A DNA stretch of 52,937 nt from Bacteroidota bacterium. Lineage in GTDB: Bacteria; Bacteroidota; Bacteroidia; Palsa-965. The stretch lies in NCBI GenBank assembly GCA_003151415.1, contig PLXK01000268.1:1-52937 (forward strand), written 5' to 3'. The translations under genes and the position numbers were made by a program. Within the stretch, counting starts at the first letter, position 1; each line of letters starts with the position of its first letter. Below the pieces are notes generated by a model. That model had not been told where the DNA came from, ran no database searches, and saw only the letters and a program-made list of their open reading frames with translations. This document shows positions 33,685-41,968 of the stretch, one piece after another.

Positions 33685-34758
33685 ATGGACAACACTCCCC
33701 TTCATCTTGAGGAAGAAAAACGGAAGCTGGAAGAAATGAAAGCCGAATTTGAGCTGAAAAGCAAACAAATCTGGGCCATGTCTGAAGCTGCCTATAAGGA
33801 AAAGAAAAAGGCCGATGAGCAACTCAAGGAATTGCTGAAAGAAAAAGAACAACTCGAAAATCAGCGCAAAGACAATGAGGACAAGGTAAAACTGCTCTGG
33901 CAGCAGAGTTCGGCGATACATCATGAAAAGGAACGCATCAACGAGCTGAGGGTTGAAATCGAAAGCAGGCACAAAGAAATCATGGACAGTGTGCTGTATG
34001 CAAAACTTATCCAGGAAGCCATTTTGCCCGATGATGCCGAGTTTCACCAGGCTTTTCCCGACTCGTTCGTTTTCTTCCGGCCCCGGAATATTGTCAGCGG
34101 AGATTTCTACTGGATGTCGGTACAGGGGGATTTGAAAATCATCGCTCAATGCGATTGCACGGGCCACGGCGTTCCGGGCGCTTTCATGAGCATGATCGGA
34201 AACACCTTACTCAATCAGATTGTCAATGAAAAGAAGAATTTTGAACCCGAAGTCATTCTGCTTCTGCTCAACAAGGAAATTAACCGCACCCTGAAACAGA
34301 CACGTGAAGGATCAGAATCGCGCGACGGTATGGATGTGGCGCTTTGCGTCTATGATTTCAAAAATAAAATCATGAAATATGCCGGTGCCAACAGGCCGCT
34401 TTACCATTTCCGGCTGGATCCCGCCACCGCGGATTACGAACTGAACATCACCAAAGCCAGCAAATTTCCCATCGGAGGCTATTACAAGGATCAGGAAAAG
34501 ATTTTTGAGGCGCACACCCTCCCACTGCAGGCAGGCGATACTTTTTATATTTTCAGCGACGGCTACGCCGATCAGTTCGGCGGGGCAAACGGCAAAAAAT
34601 TCATGCTGAAAACATTTCAGAATTTACTAAGCAAAATAATGAAAGATCCTGCACATGAACAGGCCCGGCAGGTCGAAGAAGCCCTGAAGCTTTGGCAGGG
34701 TGATCACGAACAGGTGGATGACATCACCGTCATTGGAATACGGGTCCCTCTCCTTTAA
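33685..34758 (+). CDS. SpoIIE/PP2C-type phosphatase with N-terminal coiled coil
   Basis: A 357-residue protein. Residues 1-105 form a continuous Lys/Glu/Gln coiled coil. Residues about 110-357 are a PPM/SpoIIE phosphatase with all metal-binding Asp motifs present: NIVSGDFYWM, CDCTGHGVPGAFMSM, YIFSDGYADQFGG and DDITVIGI. Such enzymes remove phosphate from Ser/Thr, often on anti-anti-sigma-type proteins. No STAS or RsbW-like gene is adjacent. As the last gene of the STAND cluster it is a candidate output or adaptation enzyme; the coiled coil could dock on the coiled coil of the STAND protein, which is speculation. Confidence 0.9.
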   Translation: MDNTPLHLEEEKRKLEEMKAEFELKSKQIWAMSEAAYKEKKKADEQLKELLKEKEQLENQRKDNEDKVKLLWQQSSAIHHEKERINELRVEIESRHKEIMDSVLYAKLIQEAILPDDAEFHQAFPDSFVFFRPRNIVSGDFYWMSVQGDLKIIAQCDCTGHGVPGAFMSMIGNTLLNQIVNEKKNFEPEVILLLLNKEINRTLKQTREGSESRDGMDVALCVYDFKNKIMKYAGANRPLYHFRLDPATADYELNITKASKFPIGGYYKDQEKIFEAHTLPLQAGDTFYIFSDGYADQFGGANGKKFMLKTFQNLLSKIMKDPAHEQARQVEEALKLWQGDHEQVDDITVIGIRVPLL

Positions 34759-34810
34759 TCACTTCCAACTTCCGGATATTTTCCGGCATCAATTTCATTG
34801 AACCCCGAAA

Positions 34811-34980
34811 AGCGTGAGGGATAGAGGCTTTGTCTGAGCTCCTTTGCAGTCCGGCTGTTTTTTAAAAAGAAGAATGCATTCTTCAAAACGGATTTTCAAA
34901 CAACACACACTGCAAAGAGCGAGTGCCGAAAGCCCGGCCCTGTTTGTCCCGCTCTTCGCGGGGCGAGCAGGGTCACGCCC
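34811..34980. repeat. Complex intergenic palindromic element
   Basis: A roughly 170-base element with nested symmetry. GCGTGA (34812) faces TCACGC (34973). GCTCCTTTGCAGT (34838-34850) faces ACTGCAAAGAGC (34909-34920). GAAGAATGCATTCTTC (34869-34884) is a perfect palindrome. A GC-rich hairpin lies at 34938-34972 (CCCTG...CCCGC / GCGGG...CAGGG). It fills the gap between the phosphatase gene and the convergent TonB-dependent receptor. The look (GTGAGGGATAG start, GGGTCACGCCC end) is that of a dispersed intergenic repeat; copy number cannot be judged from one window. Confidence 0.6.
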
Positions 34981-35015
34981 AAATAAATAGTCTCTTTCTC
35001 AGATTCGGGGGGAAA

Positions 35016-37424
35016 TCAAAATTTAGCCGAAAGCCTCAGGGCAAATGTCCGGGGGGCTTCTATTTTCAGCGGACGCAGGGAATAGCTCAGATTCGTGAGG
35101 TTATTGACCACAAAAGCGAGTTTGAATTTTTTTGTGAGCTGCATGGCAATGCGCGCATCGAAGATATTCGTGCCTCCGGGATGGCTGTCCCTGTATTGCT
35201 TGATACCATAATGCGCCACCTGATCGAAGTAATAAAAGATGTTGTCTATGTTTTGCATGAAGCTGTATGAGCGCCAGTCGCCGCCGATCGAATACCGTTT
35301 GTAGCTAAGCTGCAAATCCACTTTGGCAATGTTTTGAAAACGGTATTTCAATATATTGTTCCGCGTATCGGTACTGGTGAAATTATAGGACATGGGCTGC
35401 GGCGAGCTGTCGGTTGCAAACACCCGGTTCGGGTAGGTCGATTGTGGCAGCACATAGGTATAATCGGCAAGGATATCGAGGGCGATATTCCGGGCAATTT
35501 TTCCTTCGCCCTGAACCGAAGCCTCAAAACCTTTCACGGTGGTGGTTCCGGTATTCAGGTATTTAAAGCCGGCGGAGAGACTGTCGTTGCCGAACATGTC
35601 CTTGCGCTTGTCCCAGAAACCATAGGTGATTTCGATGGTGTTTTGATATTCCTGCCAGAATAATGCAGCATCGAAAAAGCCCACAAAATTTTTAATCCGG
35701 AAACCCTGTTTCAAACCGATTTCGGCGTTCCAGCTCGATTCGGGCATGAGGTTGGGATTCGGAAAGATGGCTAAACCACCGATATCCGAGGCAATGTATT
35801 TTTCCTTGATGGTGGGATACCGGTATCCTTGTCCGTATGAACATCTCAAAAATGTGGCTTTGGCCAGTTTTACATTGGCACCCGAACGGAAAATGGGTTT
35901 CGAATCCATTTTGCCTTCATTGACAATGAATGTTTCTTCCCTGACTCCCAGCGAAAGATTCAATATTTTCCACAGGCGTTTGTCAATCTGCGCATAACCG
36001 GCATAGTTCTGCAAATGGTTATCGGTAAGCACGCCCTGAACAGCCAGTCCCGAATGCGAATACGTCTGGCTGGTGATGATTCCAGCCGTAACATTCAGGT
36101 TTTCGTTTATCTTTTTTGAGGCCTGGTACTCGCTGTAGATCAAACTCGTTTCGGTAGAAAGGTCGGTGCTGGTATTGTTTGTAGATACGGTCTTGTTATA
36201 CAAATAACGTGTGCGCAGGCTTTGACTCAAACCGTTGTCCGAATAATAGTTGATGAAGGGATCCAGGTAAAACATGGTTTGATCCTGCATGGTCATGGTA
36301 TGCGGATAGGCGCGGTAGAGTCCGGAAGAATCGTTGTCCCAGATCAGCGATACGTTGTTTGTGGATTTCATGAAATTGCCGTTCAATCCGTAGTTGAGTT
36401 GCGGAATGCTTTTCGGGCGGTAGCGCAAATTGAAATTGAATCTTCCGGTGTGTTCGCCTACTTTATCATTGGTAATGGTGGTGTCGTTAAAAGAGCCCAG
36501 ATTTGCGTGTCGTGACGGCGGGCCGATAAATCCATGATCATAAATGGCCATGAAGCCCAGTACCAGATCCAGCTGACCAAATTTCTCGGCATGCATGAAA
36601 CTGGTGTTGGAGAAATTGGCCATTCCGTTCCACCATTTTGAATTGGCGATGGAAGGTGCATCGTACATGCCCGAAGAAAGCGACACAAGGGTCAGGGGCT
36701 CGTCTTTGGCGTAAGCCGTGCGCACATTGACGCTGCCGCTCAATGCAGAAGATCCATAGGTGACAGAGGATGCGCCTTTGATCACTTCAACCTGCTCGAT
36801 GTTTTCGAGGGGAATAAAATTCCAGGGCAGAGCGCTGCCATCGCCCGACAAGGCAGGTAAGCCATCAATGAGAATGGCCACCCGGCTGCCCACCCCAAAA
36901 TCAAATCCGCTGCCTCCTCGAATCTGCGGTTCGCCGTCGAGAATGTTCAACCCCGGAACCTGTTCCAGTGCATCCTTGATGTTGGCCGCGTTTTTATTTT
37001 CAATCAGTTTGGGTTTGATCACTTCCATCGACACGGTTATTTCTTCCAGCTTGCGTTCGTATTTTCCGGCCGAGACCACCATGGTTTCGAGTTGTATGGA
37101 AGAGGATTTCATAACGAAATCATGTTCGATGATTTTTGCGGAATCAATTGCGGCAACAAACGTATCGTTCTTCATGCCCATGATGGAGCAGACCAGGGTA
37201 TGTTTACCGGCTTTCAGGCTGAGCTGATACAGCCCGTTGATATCGCTGACGCTGCCGTGTATTTTGTCGTTGAGATCGAACACGACAGCCCCGATAACGG
37301 CTTCGTTGTCTGTTGCATCTTTTACAACACCTTTCATACCGCCCGTGTTCTGCGCTGAAACGGAAAAGCAGCAGAGGGCAAAAAATACCAGGACGGGAAG
37401 GAATGTTTTTTTTCGTGAATCCAT
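35016..37424 (-). CDS. TonB-dependent outer-membrane receptor
   Basis: An 802-residue receptor from the start at 37424 (MDSRKKTFLPVLVFF), which gives a signal peptide ending SVSAQ; an upstream in-frame ATG at 37445 spoils it. A carboxypeptidase-like CarboxypepD_reg domain follows (GGMKGVVKDATDNEAVIGAV, about residues 27-105). The plug domain has DALEQVPGLNILDGEPQIRG and GSSALSGSVNVRT. The beta-barrel covers the rest and ends FALRLSAKF with the terminal aromatic. Substrate is unknown; the plug/barrel layout is closest to siderophore, cobalamin or metal receptors rather than SusC. No SusD-like gene is adjacent. Confidence 0.93.
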   Translation of the reverse strand: MDSRKKTFLPVLVFFALCCFSVSAQNTGGMKGVVKDATDNEAVIGAVVFDLNDKIHGSVSDINGLYQLSLKAGKHTLVCSIMGMKNDTFVAAIDSAKIIEHDFVMKSSSIQLETMVVSAGKYERKLEEITVSMEVIKPKLIENKNAANIKDALEQVPGLNILDGEPQIRGGSGFDFGVGSRVAILIDGLPALSGDGSALPWNFIPLENIEQVEVIKGASSVTYGSSALSGSVNVRTAYAKDEPLTLVSLSSGMYDAPSIANSKWWNGMANFSNTSFMHAEKFGQLDLVLGFMAIYDHGFIGPPSRHANLGSFNDTTITNDKVGEHTGRFNFNLRYRPKSIPQLNYGLNGNFMKSTNNVSLIWDNDSSGLYRAYPHTMTMQDQTMFYLDPFINYYSDNGLSQSLRTRYLYNKTVSTNNTSTDLSTETSLIYSEYQASKKINENLNVTAGIITSQTYSHSGLAVQGVLTDNHLQNYAGYAQIDKRLWKILNLSLGVREETFIVNEGKMDSKPIFRSGANVKLAKATFLRCSYGQGYRYPTIKEKYIASDIGGLAIFPNPNLMPESSWNAEIGLKQGFRIKNFVGFFDAALFWQEYQNTIEITYGFWDKRKDMFGNDSLSAGFKYLNTGTTTVKGFEASVQGEGKIARNIALDILADYTYVLPQSTYPNRVFATDSSPQPMSYNFTSTDTRNNILKYRFQNIAKVDLQLSYKRYSIGGDWRSYSFMQNIDNIFYYFDQVAHYGIKQYRDSHPGGTNIFDARIAMQLTKKFKLAFVVNNLTNLSYSLRPLKIEAPRTFALRLSAKF

Positions 37425-37469
37425 TTTGCCTTTGACTATATTCAAAAACAGATTTTATTTTAAATCACA

Positions 37470-37508
37470 AAAGCAGCTCCTCCCCGATGTGGATGAAAGA
37501 GCTGCTTT
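37470..37508 (-). terminator. Hairpin between the T9SS cargo gene and the TonB-dependent receptor gene
   Basis: AAAGCAGCTC (37470-37479) and GAGCTGCTTT (37499-37508) form a 10-base stem with a 19-base loop just after the stop (37527) of the upstream minus-strand gene. A T-run of eight lies on the plus-strand side and only TTTTG on the minus side, so termination on the minus strand may be partial. Confidence 0.5.
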
Positions 37509-37526
37509 GTTTTTTTTGCAGAATGA

Positions 37527-38432
37527 TTATTTGCGGATGATGAGTTTTTCGCTTTTCAGAATGGCGTTGTTTTCATCCGTGATGGCATAGATATACATTC
37601 CGGCCGGGATGGCGCTCAAAGCAATGGTGTTAGTGTTGTTTCCAATTTTTTCTTCCGCCACTTTGCGGCCCGTAATGTCATACAGAGCAAAAAGGGCTTT
37701 TGTGTTGCTTGCATTTTTGATAAGCAGCAGATCGCTTGCCGGATTGGGTCCGAGCATAAAGACCGGTTTTGCATGTTCGGTAATGCCGGCAGATGAAGGG
37801 TTAAAAATGAGGTTCAGGTCATCCACAAACAGTGTGCTTCCCACGCTGGCTGCAAGTCCGTCGTTATTGCTCGACGACATGAGCCAGATCGAATTCACAA
37901 CGGCATTGGCCGAACGGTACACCAGCGGCGCTGAAAACTGCATGTATGTGCCCACAGCCACTTTGGGTGTCTTGAAACTGCCGATGGCAATGGTGTCGGT
38001 CATTCCTCCTGCGCCGAACAAATACAGGGCAACAAATCCGTTCTCACCGCCCTGAGGCGAGTATTTGTACCATCCCGAAATGCTGTCGGGTCTTAATGCA
38101 TAAGCAACCCCGCCGGTGATAGAGCCCGTGGCTGAAGAAGGCAGTGTGCCGGTGGTGGCCACACCCGGAACCAGCTGATTGATCGGAGAACCGATATTTT
38201 TGGTAACCAGCTGTATGGCAAAGGAGCCGGAATGCACAGATGTTGATTTGAGACAGGAATAAACCCCGGTGATTGCGGTTTGAGAATTTGCCGTGCTCCA
38301 GCTGTCGGGTGTATCGTAGCTGGGGAAACTGCTGTGCGTCCATGTTTCAAAACCGGCATTGGGTGTTTGAGCCCAAAGCGCAGAGCAGCTGACAAGGGTA
38401 AAAACAGAAACGAGAGTACAGATTTTTTTCAT
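37527..38432 (-). CDS. T9SS-secreted protein, PCMD-like
   Basis: A 301-residue exported protein with a signal peptide ending SALWAQ (residue 22). One beta-sandwich module opens PNAGFETWTHSSFPSYDTPD, the same NxGFETW start as in the modules of the protein at 22140-23606. The C-terminal type A sorting domain (MLGPNPASDLLLIKNA, YDITGRKVAEEKI, GMYIYAI, KLIIRK) directs export through the T9SS. Its ligand is unknown. It lies upstream of the TonB-dependent receptor on the same strand, 102 bases away, with a hairpin between. Confidence 0.87.
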   Translation of the reverse strand: MKKICTLVSVFTLVSCSALWAQTPNAGFETWTHSSFPSYDTPDSWSTANSQTAITGVYSCLKSTSVHSGSFAIQLVTKNIGSPINQLVPGVATTGTLPSSATGSITGGVAYALRPDSISGWYKYSPQGGENGFVALYLFGAGGMTDTIAIGSFKTPKVAVGTYMQFSAPLVYRSANAVVNSIWLMSSSNNDGLAASVGSTLFVDDLNLIFNPSSAGITEHAKPVFMLGPNPASDLLLIKNASNTKALFALYDITGRKVAEEKIGNNTNTIALSAIPAGMYIYAITDENNAILKSEKLIIRK

Positions 38433-38741
38433 GGCGCGCGTTTATGATTTGAGAAAAAGAATTGATGATAGTATGTCTGAGTAATAGTAAAGATAACACA
38501 AGTCTTTGATTTACCTATCCAATTCAAAATAAAAACCGGAGTCTTTTCATGCTGACTTTCAGAGTTTTTGCGGTCAACGATTCTTTCCTTTTGCATCCTG
38601 CCGCATGCCTGTGCCAAAGAAAGGCATTGCAAGGAGTCAATTTGTTCCATGCAGGACATTCCAAACCAAAAAAACCTTTAAATGCGGGCTTTTCAGCAGG
38701 CAATCAAAGGTTTTTTTAAGGAAAAAAGAAGTTTTTTTCTC
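38433..38741. other. 309-base intergenic region
   Basis: This gap separates two minus-strand genes. It holds the terminator of the collagen-motif lipoprotein gene (38668-38717) and, near its left end, the presumed promoter of the T9SS cargo gene, for which no clear -7 box was found. No coding frame with support was seen. Confidence 0.5.
38668..38717 (-). terminator. Terminator of the collagen-motif lipoprotein gene
   Basis: AAAAAAACCTTT (38668-38679) and AAAGGTTTTTTT (38706-38717) pair over 12 bases with a 26-base loop. On the minus strand the stem ends in a run of seven T, 24 bases after the stop at 38742. Confidence 0.7.
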
Positions 38742-39227
38742 TTAGTTCTGTATGTTGAATGCATTTCTCACTTCGCTGTAATTGCTGAAGTTCACACCGG
38801 GGTGAGCTTTCATGACAGCGGGCGGAATCACAACCACTTTGAAATTGAACAATCCCGTTGGCATGGTGCCATCGGTGATTTCAACCTGGCCAAGGCCATA
38901 GGAGGTGTTTACGGGAGCTCCGGCAAATGTGGCAGGCAGCATAGTCCATCCCGAAGTGTTCGATGTGGTTTGAAAATAAACAATCACTGCGCCCTGATCA
39001 AGCACATATTGCGTGATGGCGTTGTAGTTGAGGTACAATTCATAATCGCTGTTGGCGGCAACAAATGTAAAGCTTTGGTTTAAAAACACACCGGTCTGGA
39101 CATTTGCGTTTCCAGGTATACCGGCAGGGCCTTGCGGGCCGACGGCTCCGTCTTTACCACAGGAAGTAAACAGAATGGCGCCAATAGAGAACAGGGCTGT
39201 GAGCCTAAGTAATTTTTTCATTTTCAT
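38742..39227 (-). CDS. Lipoprotein with a short collagen-like segment
   Basis: A 161-residue predicted lipoprotein from the start at 39227 (MKMKKLLRLTALFSIGA), with lipobox ILFTSC (C21). Right after the Cys is a collagen-like stretch GKDGAVGPQGPAGIPGNA, followed by a globular part of about 120 residues (VQTGVFLNQSFTF through EVRNAFNIQ). This architecture is common in Bacteroidota as small lipoproteins of unknown function. The Gly-Pro repeats may trimerise or act as a spacer from the membrane. It stands as a single gene with its own terminator. Confidence 0.82.
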   Translation of the reverse strand: MKMKKLLRLTALFSIGAILFTSCGKDGAVGPQGPAGIPGNANVQTGVFLNQSFTFVAANSDYELYLNYNAITQYVLDQGAVIVYFQTTSNTSGWTMLPATFAGAPVNTSYGLGQVEITDGTMPTGLFNFKVVVIPPAVMKAHPGVNFSNYSEVRNAFNIQN

Positions 39228-39478
39228 ACGTTTTTTTGATTTGGGTAAATGTAGTCGAAAAACTTGTTTTGGCAATACATTCTCATGTTAATTCTCAGAC
39301 AGGTGTTTTCGGGCAATATTTCGTATATGGAAGAATCCAGCGCCTCAGCCATTTCCCTAAAAAAGGAAAACGACAGCTCTATTTTCCAAAACAGGCGGGA
39401 CAGAAACAGGTTTTATAGCAAGCCAATGACTTCAGAAAAAGACGAAATGGTATGACAAAGCAACTTTATTAGAAGCAT
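39228..39478. other. Region upstream of the lipoprotein gene, no supported gene
   Basis: About 250 bases between the lipoprotein start and the tandem repeat array. Short open frames exist here but have no family support or consistent coding character. It should contain the lipoprotein promoter. Confidence 0.45.
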
Positions 39479-39897
39479 TGCAACAAAATGAATTCAGAAT
39501 GCAGCAATGAAGCATCAAAATGCAACAAAATGTATCGCTTTTGTAACAAAAGCGATACAGATTGCAACACCGGTAAATGCAATGCAACAATGCAAGTACA
39601 GAATGCAACAAAATGAAACCAGAAAGCTGCAATACAAAACGGTTTTGTAACAAAGTGAATCGCTTTTGTTACAAAAGCATATCCGTTTGTAACATCTGCA
39701 AACGGGAATGTCACAAAATGAGTTCAGATTGCTGCAAAATCAATCGAAAATGCAGCATTGTGGTTTCAGGGTGATGCCAAATGAATTAAAAAAGCAGCCT
39801 TCGCAAATCTGGTTGCAGCCGGCACAAACGAAAATGAGTCAAAATGAGATCAGATTGAAGTAAAATGGATCGATCATGCAGCGAGCACACATCAAAC
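39479..39897. repeat. Degenerate 21-base tandem repeat array, 20 units
   Basis: Twenty consecutive units follow the consensus TGCAACAAAATGnnntCAGAw. All are 21 bases except unit 5 (20), unit 7 (24) and unit 8 (18), so the period is kept almost throughout. In the plus frame each unit encodes a heptad C-N-K-M-x-x-x (for example CNKVNRF, CHKMSSD, CCKINRK). Units 6-14 stay open (39577-39774), unit 5 shifts the frame, and units 15, 18 and 19 begin with TGA. 39531-39559 and 39663-39680 also contain TTTTGTaACAAAA-type inverted repeats. It could be a decaying repeat gene or a non-coding array; 21 bases is two helical turns, which would phase the A-tracts. Confidence 0.85.
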
Positions 39898-39980
39898 CTG
39901 TTTCGAAGGGTGAGGTTTGTAACCGATCTGTTTTTTGCATACCCCACTCAATGGATCTGCTATAGCGGACATGAAAAAAT

Positions 39981-40352
39981 TCAACTCGAAAAATTTCCAT
40001 GGATATACCGCACAATCGAATCCGTATCGATGGGCTTGATGAACAAATGGCAGTTCTCTATTTCCTTGATTTGCTCTTTGGTTTGTTCGTAGGAATTGCC
40101 GGTGGTAAAGATAATCGGGCATTTGATGCCTCTTCGGCGGATTTCTTCGCCGGTATGAATGCCGCAGGATTTGTTTTTGAGATGGATGTCCAAAATAACC
40201 AGATCGGGGCAAAACTCGGACGAAGCCAGGATAGCGTTTGTCTCATCGCTCACCTGAATGACTTCAAATCCGCTTTGCTCCAAAGCGCGCTTCATCACCC
40301 GGGCAACAATCAGCTCATCCTCTGCAATCATTATTTTTTTTATCGGGGTCAT
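39981..40352 (-). CDS. Response regulator receiver protein
   Basis: A 123-residue CheY-like receiver with acidic pocket E11/D12, phospho-acceptor D55 in VILDIHL, IIFTTGN carrying the conserved Thr, and LFIKPID the conserved Lys. There is no output domain. Its ATG overlaps the end of the upstream histidine kinase gene by four bases, so the two form a cognate pair in one transcript. A single-domain regulator after a HisKA_2-type kinase is a common arrangement in Bacteroidota. Confidence 0.92.
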   Translation of the reverse strand: MTPIKKIMIAEDELIVARVMKRALEQSGFEVIQVSDETNAILASSEFCPDLVILDIHLKNKSCGIHTGEEIRRRGIKCPIIFTTGNSYEQTKEQIKEIENCHLFIKPIDTDSIVRYIHGNFSS

Positions 40353-41743
40353 GCCATCGGTATTTGAATCTGGTACTGCGGAGGCTCTTTGCTGATCAGT
40401 TCTATGGAACCATTGAGCTGCTCGATAAAGGTATGGATGAGCATCAGGCCCGTAGATGAGGTATCGTTGAAATTGACCTCATCCGGAAAAATACCGGTAC
40501 AGTCGGCATAGTGAATGCTCAATATGCCCTGACTGAGTGTTGAACTCAGTTTCAATTTCACTTTATCTTTTTTACGAAAGGAATGCTTGAACGAATTCAT
40601 CATCAGTTCATGCATCATCAGTCCAAATGGCAAAGCCCGGTTCAGATCAAAAACTGGGTTTTCGCCGGAAAGCTCGAGGGTGATATCCGGGCTCACATTC
40701 AGATTGTTGAAAAGCTCGCCCAGGTATTCATGCATCTGAACACGGTCGAAGGTATCGTTGCGGTAAAGCATTTCATGCACCAGGGCCGTGGATTTGATTC
40801 TTTTTCGGCTGTCGCTCAAAGCTTCCCTGGCGGCTTCATTTTCCATGTTCATTTCCTTAAGCTGAAGCATACTCGAAACAAGAGCCAGGTTATTTTTTAT
40901 GCGGTGATGGATTTCTGCCAGCAACACTTCTCTTTCTTTCAATGTATTCTTGAGCTTCTGATCGCCCAATACCCGCTCGGTGATGTTCTTTGAAAAAATG
41001 GAAATACCGGTGACTTCGTGTTCAAAATTGTAAATGGGATGGTAACTGGTTTCGTTGTATACGGTGAGCCCCGAAATGGTCTCGAAACTGTCAATCACAT
41101 TGGCCACTTCTCCCTGAAACACTTTCAGGTAAAGCTTTTTCAAATCTTCGTGTTTTTTCGGATCCAGATAATCCAACACAGAGGTTCCGTTGAGCTCTTT
41201 TTTACCAAAGCCTTTCTCAATCATCGAGGCGAAAACAGAATTGTATTCGGTTAGATTGTACCCGCGGTCGATAGATAAAATAATGTCGGAGGTATTGTTG
41301 AGAATGGCATACAGTTTCTCTTCCTTGTTGTGAATATCAATGTCATGCTGCTTTGTTGCGGTAATGTCTTTGAGGATGAGGAGCAGACTTTCGGTTTTCC
41401 CGGCAGCATCTTCGAGAACGGATGCGGTGCAGATGTGCCAGGTTTTGCCTTTTGTGTCCTGAAAAGTCACGCGATTTTCCAGCTCGAGGTCACGGGTCTT
41501 TCCGGAAGAGGCTATTTCGGTCAGAAAGCCGCGCAGCAAATCGGCATCGTCCGAACACACATACAAAGTGATGTCCGTTCCGATGACTTCTTCTGTCTTG
41601 AGCCGGGAAGGCAGATGGTTGACAAAGCGAATTTTGAAGTCGGCCGGGTCAAGCAAAAAAACGAGATCAGGAATAGCCTGAGCCAGCTGTTTAAAGTCTC
41701 TTCCCCAGTTTAAGTAGCTTAAACCTTTAGTATCCAACGCCAT
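40349..41743 (-). CDS. PAS-domain sensor histidine kinase, HisKA_2 type
   Basis: A 464-residue cytoplasmic kinase without membrane segments. Two PAS domains (about residues 15-130 and 142-258, the second with DIILSIDRGYNLTEYN and ISIFSKNITERV) precede a HisKA_2 dimerisation domain with the phospho-acceptor box EIHHRIKNNLALVSSM (His280). The ATPase domain shows LPFGLMMHELMMNSFKHSF and STGLMLIHTFIEQLNGSIE. It presumably senses a soluble signal and phosphorylates the receiver encoded by the overlapping downstream gene. Confidence 0.93.
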   Translation of the reverse strand: MALDTKGLSYLNWGRDFKQLAQAIPDLVFLLDPADFKIRFVNHLPSRLKTEEVIGTDITLYVCSDDADLLRGFLTEIASSGKTRDLELENRVTFQDTKGKTWHICTASVLEDAAGKTESLLLILKDITATKQHDIDIHNKEEKLYAILNNTSDIILSIDRGYNLTEYNSVFASMIEKGFGKKELNGTSVLDYLDPKKHEDLKKLYLKVFQGEVANVIDSFETISGLTVYNETSYHPIYNFEHEVTGISIFSKNITERVLGDQKLKNTLKEREVLLAEIHHRIKNNLALVSSMLQLKEMNMENEAAREALSDSRKRIKSTALVHEMLYRNDTFDRVQMHEYLGELFNNLNVSPDITLELSGENPVFDLNRALPFGLMMHELMMNSFKHSFRKKDKVKLKLSSTLSQGILSIHYADCTGIFPDEVNFNDTSSTGLMLIHTFIEQLNGSIELISKEPPQYQIQIPMA

Positions 41744-41759
41744 AAATATCTGATGAGCT

Positions 41760-41787
41760 CAAATATAGCAATAAAATGGCTACCAAA
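41760..41787 (-). promoter_or_regulatory. Promoter of the histidine kinase/receiver operon
   Basis: On the minus strand TTTG (41784-41787) is followed after 16 bases by TATATTTG (41760-41767), a perfect -7 box. The kinase ATG lies 17 bases further on, so the leader must be very short. This is one of the best Bacteroidota promoter matches in the window. Confidence 0.55.
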
Positions 41788-41938
41788 AACACCCCTTCCA
41801 TCTCCTTGTCGTGTTACAGAATGCACAGCTATCCCGCGATCTTCTCCCGCCTCACCCTGTTCATGGAAAAGCCGGGACTGAGGTGCAATTTCATAAATCG
41901 TTAATAAATGTTCAGGCCAGGCGGGCAGAGTTTTTCAG

Positions 41939-41946
41939 TACATTTG
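41939..41946 (+). promoter_or_regulatory. Candidate -7 box of glyA
   Basis: TACATTTG is a perfect match to TAnnTTTG, 22 bases before the glyA ATG. A -33 TTTG at ideal spacing is not evident. Confidence 0.4.
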
Positions 41947-41968
41947 TCCCGTCCCAAAAAAACCATCC

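Noticed and set aside
34923-35270. Plus-strand frame over the palindromic element and the end of the TonB-dependent receptor gene
   Set aside because: Antisense to a well-supported gene and built on a repeat element.
39264-39455. 63-codon plus-strand frame upstream of the repeat array
   Set aside because: No family, no clear leader, and it ends before the array; a chance frame is more likely.
39479-39897. CRISPR array
   Set aside because: The 21-base units are directly adjacent with no unique spacers, and no cas gene is present.
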